The notes under the pieces: model-generated
Database searches by the model: none
What the model saw: the letters and a program-made list of their open reading frames with translations, nothing else
Told to the model about the DNA's origin: nothing
Assembly (NCBI RefSeq): GCF_910596095.1
Contig: NC_056538.1
Coordinates: forward strand, 20,818,501-20,882,500
DNA from: Thunnus maccoyii
Lineage: Eukaryota; Chordata; Actinopteri; Scombriformes; Scombridae
Direction: 5' to 3'
DNA: 64,000 nt
Shown here: one piece after another, positions 1 to 10,128 of the stretch
Layout: each line of letters begins with the position of its first letter
Numbering within the stretch: the first letter of the stretch is position 1
Program-made: the position numbers and the translations under genes

Positions 1-1
1 C

Positions 2-644
2 TCTGAGAACCATGATCTGGTGAAACAGACCCCAGGCCAATACAGCTGCAAGGCCAAGGTGCCTGAGTTGGGCATCTCTAGGTTGAGTGAGCCCAAAAGC
101 TTTGGACAAGAGACAGGTACTTTAGAGTAAATGTAACCTGCTGTTTACTAAACTGACTTTAAATCTTAATCCCCTGCCAGTCTTTTTAATTCCATCATCA
201 CTCCTTCCTAAATTGCCAAAAATGTGAAACATAGCACAGCATTTGTGCAACTTCTGAGGTCAACTTGTCTCTGACCCAATAGGACCAGTGACGATGTCTC
301 CAACTCTTCATCCCAGAGATCCATGGCCTTTAGCTCCCCCAATCCCAACCCCAGACCTTTCCCTGCTTCCTGCAGTTGAGCCCACAGCAGCCTGGCCCAC
401 CCCTCAACAATCCAGTGCAACTCCTACTTTTATTCGGCCTACAGAGGAGCGCACCCAATCCTCAGATCCTCCTCTGAAGCCTTCACAGCCGGCACCAAGC
501 ACTCTGCTACCTACAGTCCACCTCATCACACAAACCCCAGAGCTTGTTGATATATCTGAGGAATCTGGTGACATGTCTGGGGACTCTCCAGACATTTACT
601 TTGATTATATGTCTGGGGACTTTCCAGACACTGTCCCAAAGTGA
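2..644 (+). CDS. 3' end of an unidentified gene: Ig/FNIII-like domain end plus Pro/Ser/Thr-rich tail (partial)
   Basis: Two exons can be read. Exon 2–116 is open from the window edge and encodes a stretch containing TPGQYSCKAKV and SRLSEPKSF. This resembles the F and G strands of an immunoglobulin-like or cytokine-receptor fibronectin-like domain. It ends at a donor (cag|gtactt) in phase 1. The acceptor is at 281–282, and exon 283–644 continues in frame through a Pro/Ser/Thr-rich, mucin-like segment. The protein then ends in an acidic tail with two SGD-containing repeats and tyrosines (SGDSPDIYFDYMSGD). No transmembrane segment follows the domain, so this form looks secreted, or it is an isoform lacking the anchor. 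An AATAAA at 916–921 fits the 3' end. I cannot name the gene. An Fc-receptor-like, Ig-superfamily or soluble cytokine-receptor protein are all possible. The splice phasing makes the gene model itself fairly sure. Confidence 0.6.
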
Positions 645-915
645 CAAGTAATCTTACTTTACAGACCATTGCAGAAACTAATCATCCAAAATCATCCAAT
701 CTGGGCAATAATGTGTGAAAATAATGTGTCATCTTTCTCTATCTGATATCAATCATACGGGGTCATTGGGCTGCGATTGCACACTTGTATATGTGATTCT
801 TTGTATAACATTAATTTAACAGATTATAAGGTATCGACTTCATGATCTCATCTGTAGAAAACTAACTGGATCAATACTGTTGAGGATAATAACTAATGTT
901 ATTTTGCTTGAAGGA

Positions 916-921
916 AATAAA
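916..921 (+). terminator. Polyadenylation signal AATAAA of the 1–644 gene
   Basis: This is a canonical AATAAA about 270 bases after the stop codon at 642–644. The 645–915 interval is AT-rich and has no ORF of note, as expected for a 3' UTR. Confidence 0.6.
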
Positions 922-951
922 GCATTCCATAAATGATATGTACTACTGGAT

Positions 952-957
952 TTTATT
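952..957 (-). terminator. otol1: Probable polyadenylation signal of otol1
   Basis: TTTATT on the plus strand reads AATAAA on the minus strand, about 680 bases past the otol1 stop at 1636–1638. It lies only about 30 bases from the plus-strand signal of the convergent neighbour. I saw no nearer canonical signal in 958–1635, but a variant hexamer could be used instead. Confidence 0.4.
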
Positions 958-1635
958 TTCAGTGAACACAATCTCTTTTTACAACCACATTGTAAAGCAA
1001 CGCTGTTTACAAAGAATATAAGTATTAATGATATGACAGTGGATATTATATTTTTCCACTGCAGAAGAGTAAGGTCTTCATTGCCAGATTTACAGTAAGA
1101 ATACAGTTATAGGTCACATGATAATCTCTCAACACACACATCATATATTTCTGTCTTATTTGTAGTTACATACAGATAGCCTAGGTCATCAGTGACAGTG
1201 TTGTGAAGGAAGAAGTCAGAGTGCAAGAAACAAAATCACAAAACAGACATCATCATAGAATGAGGATGTGAAATGAATGTTTTTGGGTCAGACAAACAGT
1301 GAGGTAAGCGTGACATGGGGTCATAGTGTTTAACTGATGGTGTAATTGAACTATATTGACCATTAATAAATACTTCAGAGCTATGAGTTTTAAGGGTTAA
1401 AGTCGAAGTTCATCAGGGTGCCAGGCAAAATAAGAAAATACTTGCAAGGTGATAATATAATAGACATGATATCGCCAGTCCTTAAGTTCTCAGACTAGTT
1501 GCACTGCAGCATAGAGTACAGTTCTGGAAGAGTTCGGGAGTAGCAGTATAGTGTAACACCACCAGTATTTGGCCTTTTCACAGATATGGATAACAGCCCA
1601 GTAAATGAGAATATTTCCAGTTACATTTATGAGTA

Positions 1636-4454
1636 TCAGGCCTTGTCTGAGTAAAGCAGAAATCCAGAGAAGATGCTGTCATCCTCACTGCTGGCATACA
1701 CCCCATTCCAGTCTCTGAACGTCTCCATCCACACCTGATCACCCACCGCCAGCCGCAGCACCACCAGAGTAGATGCCTGGTCGATGTCTTGACCATACAG
1801 AGAGTCCCGTGTCCTTACCCGCCGTGACCCGTTCACCACCAGCGTGGCTCGTAGTGGCTGATTGCGCACAGTGATGTGGAAGGAGAAGACGTAAACCCCA
1901 GCGTGGACACATGTAAAGCTGTTGGATGTGACATTGAAGTGGTTCTCTTCATTGTAGAAGACTTTGTCAAAGCGGATTGGGAAACCAGAAGGAGGGAAAG
2001 ACTTTCTTGGAGAGATACCTACACTGAAGGCTGAACGCTTCAGGGGAACCCCTGATCCCTTAGCTCCTTTGAACCCACGAATGCCCCGCTCCCCTCTCAT
2101 CCCAGGGTAACCTCTATCCCCTTTTGGCCCAAGCATCCCTCTTAGGCCTTGTGGTCCCTGAGCCCCTCTCACTCCTGGTTCCCCCTGTGGTCCAGGAAGT
2201 CCTGGATCCCCTCGTACACCTACAGGACCTGGTGAACCATGCTTGCCATTTATTCCTGGAATTCCCATCCCTCCTGGGATGCCAGGAGACCCAGAATCCC
2301 CACGCTCACCTTTCTGTCCTCTCTCCCCAAATGTGCCACACTCCCCCTTATCCCCCTTATCTCCCTTAGGGCCTAGCTCTACAGCCACTCCTGGAGGTCC
2401 AGCTGGCCCCTCTTTTCCTGGTTCTCCTTTCTCACCAGCAGTCCCATTCTGGCCAGGTTCACCTTTCTCCCCACGATTACCTTTTACACCTTGCAACCCT
2501 ATTTCACCTTTGCCCCCTTTTGAGCCAACATCACCTGCAGAGTAAAGGACAAATTGTCAGAACTGTGACAACAAAATGAAATAATGTAACAAGCACTTGA
2601 ATAAGTCAGCACTGTTTCTGCACCTTTCTGTCCTGGTTTCCCTGGACCTCCTGGTGGCCCAGCTATCCCACTGTTTCCTCTGTCACCTTTATCCCCTAAG
2701 AAATCAACATAATACAGCTTTTATTCAATTAACAATATCAAACATCAGATATTACATATATTTGCTTCTACTAGAGCTAGTAGGTGAGGAAGAACAATAT
2801 ACTGTATGATCATGGATGATTACAGAACAGGCCTACCAGGTACAGGCTCAGGAGCCCAAGTGGTCTTTTTGGTGGTCGGTTTGAAGTGACTTTTAACATT
2901 TCTCATTGGAAAGTCACAGGGTTCAACCAAATGAAGGAATGTTATGATCATGTTAATTTGGTCCTGATAAAGTAAGTACATCCAGATTTTTTTCAGTTGT
3001 AAACTTCTATTTATTATCCTCACAGATAGAATAAAACAATACTGATAAGTATGTCACCAGGTGAGCACATAATGTGAAGTGGTCCTGTCAGAAACTGAGG
3101 GTGTCCCACCCCCCTAAAATTCTTGTCTTTGGCGACCTCCAGTGGTTTAACCTCTCACCTTGCTGCAGTGATGTACAGGTGTACTCCAGGACCTTGTGAC
3201 ATTACTATTGGGTGTGATTACAGGTGCAACACACACTTGTGACCACTTGTGACCACACTATCAGTGATGGTTGGTGGTCAATAAAACATTGCTTTTCAGC
3301 CTGGAGTGTTAATATTTTATATGACGTATTTACTGATATTTAGTCTGATCTACAGTTTATTTTTGTTATATTTTATTTATTTCCAACTACATAATATAGC
3401 TGCACAGTTCATACTTAGGATACATGAAACCCATATCAACATTAATTAAGCAATTCAATTTAGTTTGACAGCTAGCAGACCACCGCTACTTGGACTTGGA
3501 CTTGGACATTAAGAAAATTGGACTTGCATCACAGCTCTCTCTTGATAGTTTCCAATAATATGTTGTATAATATGCTACAGTATTTAGTATGATATCTGTG
3601 GAGAGGAGTGGATCTGCTGCTCCAGGAAGCTGTAGGAAAGATTATTAATTCTCTTTTCATCTCCAGCATGAACAAAATACTGAAGTTAAGGGTCTGTTTT
3701 CAAAAAGCAGCTGCACTTTATTGTTAAGGTTAATCTACAAAACAGTAAGGAAAGATATTCAAGTGAGGGGTGGTGGCTGGGGGTGTTGCCCTTGCAGGTA
3801 GGAGGAGGGGCTCTTTAGATGTTGGCAACTTTAGTTGTGTTTAACCATATTATGCTCACCTTTGTCTCCTTTTAACCCCATAGCACCACTCACGCCTGGT
3901 GGTCCAGGTAAACCAGTTGCTCCTACAAGGCCTCTTTCACCTGGTGGCCCTAGATAAGAAAATGTAAGTGAAATACAAAATGCTGAAAGCAAACACACAA
4001 ACAAACAAGTTATTTAATTAGATCTATAGCCTTTTTCTGTCAGTCTTTTACCTGCCAGGCCTCTGTCTCCCTTTGGACCCCTGGGGCCTCTCTCAGGTGG
4101 ACAGCACTCACAGAAGTTGAAGTAACATTCATTGTAATCCAGAGTGTAGTTCTCGGGGCCAACACCAGGGGACTCAGTGCTCTCTGTGTGGTACTGTTGG
4201 AAGACATGACTGGGGTAGGTGGTCCTCTCTGTGGCAGGCAGTGGATTTGGCTCCACCGGATTTGCGCTTGCCACTATCTTGAGGGTCTTGGGCATGCTGG
4301 TGGTCACAGGGCTGTGCATTGTGACCTGAGAGATGGGCTTCTTGGTGTACTGGTACTTGGGCTTTTGTGTAGTTTTAGCTTCAGTGCAGGACACCACAGT
4401 GAGTGTAAGCACAACTACAGCCATAAGGGTCGACTGACAGGAGATAATCCTCAT
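1636..4454 (-). CDS. otol1: Otolin-1, secreted collagen/C1q otolith matrix protein
   Basis: Otolin-1 is a short-chain, collagen-X-like protein of the inner-ear otolith matrix. Its C1q heads trimerise and bind calcium. Coding exons on the minus strand are 4454–4052, 3949–3860, 2695–2624 and 2534–1636. All junctions are phase 1 and complete Gly codons. They sum to 1464 nt, giving 487 aa against about 477 in human. Residues 1–26 (MRIISC...VVSCTEA) form a signal peptide. A Thr/Pro-rich region follows, then a Cys cluster (ECYFNFCECC) that matches the position of the human Cys cluster. Gly-X-Y repeats run from about 123 to 350 with a short break (PPGVAVELG). The C1q domain is about 356–487, with SLYGQDIDQAS and DWNGVYASSEDDSIFSG strongly resembling human OTOL1. 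The chosen ATG precedes the signal peptide. An acceptor at 4469–4468 puts 13 nt of 5' UTR in this exon, and a possible upstream exon ends at 4564 (donor GTGAGT). Confidence 0.93.
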
Positions 4455-4569
4455 GGTTGACTGGGATCTGAGAACAGATGAGTTTACACATGACATGTTT
4501 CCTCTGTTTGTCATTTTCCCTCTACTACAGAAGTTAAACAGTCCACTGCTGTAAATCACTCACATAGCA

Positions 4570-7170
4570 CTGACAAGTGGTGACATCTTCCCTCTCGTCT
4601 GTAATCATTCCCAATCTTATTCTTACCATTCCTACTTCTGCTTCATTTCTCTGTTTCCACTTGTACATTGTTTTTAGTCATGTACCATCATGACCCAGTG
4701 TGTCTGCAGTCCACTGAAAGCTGATTTCATTATTGTTTATGAGTAAATTAATTGATTAACTGGAATGAAAACCTGTATCCTCTTGGGTGTTTAAATTCAG
4801 TACGCTTCTCAAGTTAGATACAGCATTTATTACACATAAACTAATGATTTTAGCAGGTTACCTGCCATGCTGTCATGCAACTCTCTGTACAGATTATATA
4901 ATTTAACAAAGACTCACCCAGTTATGCATAAGTGGTATGGTCATTTACTCTCTCTAGCAGTGGTGGTGGAGGCAGCACCAAGGAGCTCCGGGTCTCTCTG
5001 ATATCTCTGCCAGGCTTGGGCGAAAGAACTTCCCCACCAATGAGGGTGTTTGCTGGAAGCACAGGGGGAGGTCTGAAATCCAACTACGGCAGGCTGGAGC
5101 TGAACCAAGGAGAACCACTGTGCTGTGGCCCATTCTCTGTACCCCTGTTGTGTAGAAAGGTGCTTTTGTGACATGGGATACAGCACCCGCCAGGAGCACT
5201 CCCTCACTGCAAGCTAGGCAAGGAGCAAAGGCCATGGGGCAATGGGTCACCCGATATGGAGGAATTCCTCCAACATCCAACCAACTACCTTGCTCTTACA
5301 GTGGGACAAAGCCAAGCAAAGAGGGTTCTGTGACAGAGGCCAGAGCACTACAACGGCCTTTTTTCAAGCAGAGGTTTGGACAGCATTCTGCATGTCGCTG
5401 CAGGTGGGAAGGTGCAAACCATTTTAGAGGTCTTTTACAGAATTTTGCAAGTTAATAGCAAGATGTATCTTCATTATATTTAATTACAACAGTTAATTTT
5501 AAATGACTTACTATTAAATCTGCAAACTGGCACACAGCAGCACTGGGAGCTCAGTGTTAACAATCTACTGGCACTTGGTGAACATCCAGAAGAAAGCTTT
5601 AGCCTAAAGAGCACTAATAATCTCCTCACTCAGCAGTTGCTAAACCTGAGCTGTTCGTCAAAGGCACATGCTTATCTCCCCCAAATCAGTGCAGTTGCAA
5701 TGCTTACCTGATCACTGTGACCGACTTTCTGCTCATGAGCCCCGGAGACTCCTGGCAGGTACATTTGCTTACTATGATTCATACTGTGTGGCAGGACAAT
5801 GATTCATTCTTACGGTGTAACGAGATAGCATTGGGTTTTTGTAGAAAAGTGATTTTCTGGTAGCTGTCTAGTCGAAACTCTCGACTTGCCAGTGACAATG
5901 AATGTTTGAGCAGTGGACATGCCTGAGTTGTCAAAGACCTCACGTCCTAAGAGGGATCTATGACAAGCTATGAGTGAGCAGGAAGAAGGGAAATGAAATT
6001 TGGGAAATGGAGAGGGTTGATGGTGAGATGAAGGGGTGAGGATGGAGCTACTAAATAGGAGAAGCTTATGTTTACATAAACCATTTTGATCTTCTCTTCT
6101 CACACACACTTTTCTTTATCTCCTCACCTCCATTTACATGCTCTTCTTCTTCTCCCTCCTTCCCAGCAGCTCAGGTGAAGTGTCCCTGACTTGCCCCTCC
6201 AGGATAAACAGAAGGAGTGTAAGATATGCAGCTGAGTCCTGAGAGAGAGAGAAGTTCCTCTGGGGTTCTCCATGCCCGACCTCAACCCCCATTGTCTCTC
6301 AGCCCCATTCAGACCACACACAACAGCAGCGGTCAGCTTACAGTGCCCAGCTGGTCACAGAGGACTCAGGCACTGCTCACCTGTCCGTCCATTTAATACT
6401 GGCACCGACCGACTGCCCTCAGCCTCCATCCACATGGACTATGGAGCGAAGGATAAGGAAGAGTTAACTTACTCAGAGGGTGCAGCCGAGCAGAGAGAGG
6501 ACCAAAGAGGACTTGGATGGATGGAGGGAGGTGTATTGCCTTACATTAACCCTATTCATGTAAAGGAGATCTCGAAGCTGCAGTGAATGTGTATAGAGTG
6601 AGTTAGACAGGGTGAGAGTGAAACAATAAGATAGACTTGTTTACAACAACCACTTATTCAATTTATCATTATTCTCCTACTGTGCTCACCAGCACTAGTA
6701 AGGCCAAAGATTGTTTTTTTTTCTTTACTGTGGGGTCTTATCAAAGAAAATCTAGATCCCACAGAATTAGCCGCTAATGACTTTGGCAAGAGAACTGTTG
6801 GCAGTAAAGACACATCTCATGTAATCAGACAGAGTACAAAAACACTTTCCCCTGCCACACTTGATCTGATGTTAAGAAACAGCGCGATCCCATTTTCCAC
6901 AAAAGAAAAGCAGTTTTAGTTATTGCAAAATTCATTATTGCTAGATGGATTGTGCACTCAGAGAACTAGATTTTAATCACACAGACTGATATTGTATATG
7001 TGCAGAATATGTAATTTCATTCGGTGTTGTTAATGAATGTGGAATTGGAGTATTTTTGCATTTACTGAAAAATGTTGTAATAAGCTGTTGATTGAGTTTC
7101 ATCTGGACATTTCCTATTTAAAGAAAATATGTGTGATTCATTTTCTTGCCTACTGAACAACACATCATAG
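4570..7170. other. Intergenic, 5' flank of otol1; no gene recognised
   Basis: No ORF here shows family resemblance or splice logic. The otol1 promoter should lie just above 4564 on the minus strand, but I cannot point to a TATA box. The interval 4930–5460 is less AT-rich than its surroundings and holds several overlapping ORFs on both strands. It may be a decayed repeat or mobile-element fragment. The rest is AT-rich and featureless to my reading. Confidence 0.4.
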
Positions 7171-7175
7171 TTTAA

Positions 7176-7844
7176 AGAAGTGGTCTGACATTTTATGGAA
7201 ATATGTTTATTGGCTTTCTTGCTGACAGCTAGATTAGAACATTGATACCACTCTCAAATTTCTTAGTTAAATATAAGCAGGAAACATCTATTGGCACCCC
7301 TGAAGGGACTGATCTTTTCATTATTAATTATTATTATTAACAATTATAAGAAATGTGTAACTTTATTCAACTTAACTAAACTTCTGGTCTGTTTCATATC
7401 ATCAATATGATATAGTCTGTCAATTAGTACCTTTACATGAACATTAGTCCCTATTATGTCTTATTCTGATTTTAATCATGTTCAGTACTTGATATGGAAC
7501 ATAAGACACCTGGTTATTCATATCCCTTTGTAATGCAAACATTATCCAGGTTACTGTTCAGCTGTGCAGGAGTGTCTCTGACTCCTCAACAACCCAGACA
7601 GAATCAGCCAGTTAGCTTAGCTTAGCACAACAACCAGAAACAGCAGGAGGTCAGTCAGCTACCCTGGCCCTGTCTGAAGGTAACAAAAACAAAGCCCTTA
7701 TGCTATGTTATGCTGAGCTAAGCTAACTGTGCTACTTGCTCCAGCTTCATATTTGACTGACAAACATGACAGTGGTGCCAATCATCTCATGTAACCCTTG
7801 GCAAAAAAGTAAATAAGCATTTCCCAAAATGTCAAACTATTTCT
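7176..7844. mobile_element. Old copy of a non-autonomous inverted-repeat element
   Basis: The left end (tggtctgacattttatgg) and right end (ccaaaatgtcaaactattt) are diverged inverted repeats. The interior carries gttagcttagcttagcac and ctggccctgtctgaaggtaac, typical of a high-copy teleost MITE-like family. A second copy with better ends lies at 39604–39982. The AT-rich part at about 7310–7560 may be a later insertion. There is no coding capacity. Confidence 0.55.
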
Positions 7845-8159
7845 ATAAGGAGCAACTTAATGGTAGCGGAAGCTCTTGTTTGTTAGGTAGAGTTAAAAGT
7901 GTTTTGTCAGTAAACATAATTTGCAGTTGACTGACCGCTGGCCTGATGGTTTAACTTGGCGGTTGGACAAATCAAAGGGGAAGTCATAGCAGAGTTTTTG
8001 GATCATTATCTGCCCTACAAGCTTCTTGAATGCTTTCCTGTACTGAGTTGTGCCTCCAGAAAACAGGAACTACTTACAAAAAATGAGATTATATTGCAAA
8101 ATGTGGCTGATGAATGGATGGTTTACCACCTGCATGTTCCCCCTCTCCTTCTTCACAAC

Positions 8160-8460
8160 TTATAGCCTTTCCTCCAACTCCAACTAACCTACAACTCCAC
8201 CAGCAGCCTCATGATATCTTTCTTACCTTATACAGTACCTACATTCCCAAACAAAGGTCCCATACCTAATACACCAACTGCCCTCATGTGTCTATTTAAT
8301 GACTCCTGTGATTGATTCTAATGCAGCATGTGATTTTTGTCTGGCTATTTGTGTTGTGTGTCTCTGTCCTTTTGTTATGCCTGGTTATGTTTGTTTTCTG
8401 TCTCTCTGTGGTACTCAGGCCCCTCTTGCAAAAGAGACCTGATTAAATAAAGGTTATAAA
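8160..8460 (+). mobile_element. Probable 3' tail of a non-LTR retrotransposon
   Basis: The stretch ending ctcttgcaaaagagacctg followed by gattaaataaaggttata is the kind of 3' terminus seen on many teleost LINE copies. No reverse transcriptase ORF is present, so this is a 5'-truncated relic. The 5' limit is a guess. Confidence 0.45.
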
Positions 8461-8858
8461 TGCCCCCAAATCAACAACAACCCCTAAATAGAGGAACAAA
8501 ATAAAAAGCCTTCATCTTTCACACCTCTGGATTTAGTGAACTAAGCGAGATGGTGATCAGTGTAGCTCTCCCAACAGAGTCCTATGATGATCAGGCAGGT
8601 TTGGTGTCTGTTGGAAAAACATATTACCAAACTCTGACTCACTTTCTCCCTTGTGTGTTTCACACTAAAATTCTTGATACCTTGTTAAACGTTCCTTCAC
8701 AGCAGCTTGCACACATGTCATGCAGGAAAATTTCACTTTTTACAAGACACCAAATTCATTGACATATATTGACATATTTGCAGGGCTTGAATTACTTTTG
8801 TGATTGTTACCACATATTTGATCAGACACAAATGAAAATGCATGTGTATTAGTTCATG

Positions 8859-9239
8859 TTAAAGGTCCAGTGTGTAGAATTTAGGCAAAACAGACTTGGC
8901 ATAAATTGACTATAATATTCATAAGTATGTTTTAATTAGTGTATAATCACCTGAAAATAAGAATCATTATGTTTTCGTTACCTTAGACTGGGCCTTTTAT
9001 ATCTACATAGGGAGCAGGTCGTCTGCCATGGAGCCCAACACGTTGCACCTCCATGTTTCTATAGTAGCCCAGAATGGAAAAACCAAACACTGGCTCTAGA
9101 GGGTCTTTTGCATTTTTCGCAGCCACTTTAGGTTCTCCTACATTCTTGGAAGGGGAAGGTGAAGGGAGGTGTATTCAGTTGGTTGCCATCTGCAACCCCA
9201 CCACTAGATGCCACTATATCCTACACACTGGTCCTTTAA
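8859..9239. mobile_element. MITE with 19-bp terminal inverted repeats
   Basis: The ends ttaaaggtccagtgtgtag (8859–8877) and ctacacactggtcctttaa (9221–9239) are inverted repeats with one mismatch over 19 bp. The element is 381 bp long and non-coding. This terminal sequence is common in percomorph genomes. The short ORF at 9074–9271 is inside it and has no meaning. Confidence 0.75.
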
Positions 9240-10082
9240 AGCCTATACACCATTCACAATATCCAGATTAACATTGCACTCACAAATACATGTAGGAACA
9301 CAACACTCCTGTATGTTATACGCTGCTCATCAACATCTATGAGAAAAACATGTTGTCATGTGTCCATTGACTGCATCAGGGTTTGGCTCCAGTTATGTTT
9401 TCATACCTTGTTGGTCTCATGTTTTTATCAAGTCAGCCACTCCTAGGCTCATATTGACTTATTGATCCTTCAGATATACCATGGCACTGGGAGTTGTGTC
9501 TTAAGGTGAATTCCTCTTCCATCTTTGATCAACAGAGTATGGCAATAATTGCACAATGACTCTGAACACCACAGCACAAACCTTGTCTGATTGCACAGAG
9601 ATCAGTCTAGAAAGAAATCTGGTGTTGATATGCAGTAGACATACAACATAATTTATCTTCAAACCATAATAATGTGATTGTCTACGTGATCTCTGTTGTG
9701 GATGTGATTATATTCCCAAATCATGTTACCACATGATTGTCTAATCTGATCTATGCTAATTGTTTGCTCAGTGGATGATTAGACAACAATGTGTTTAAAA
9801 CTTTTGTTTTAGTTCAAAATTAATTTCCAACAAGTAAAGAAAGAAAATGATTGAAGAATATTTACAGGGCTTGTTAGCTCACCAAGTGTCCCTGAATTTC
9901 TGTTTTATGGGGGGGAAAACACAATTTTATACCCAGTGTGAATTCAACCTTTTGGAGATGACCTCCTGACTTTTTCCATGTACACATCTGAATCCTTAAA
10001 AGGAGACGTGCAGTTAAAAGAGTGTGTTGAACCAAGCCTCAGCCTGAAACACTACACTGCATAACAACAGACAGAGACACAC

Positions 10083-10128
<46 letters not shown>

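Noticed and set aside
2820-3023. Possible extra otol1 collagen exon (PEPVPGRPV on the minus strand)
   Set aside because: No Gly-X-Y periodicity, and the flanking exons already join in phase.
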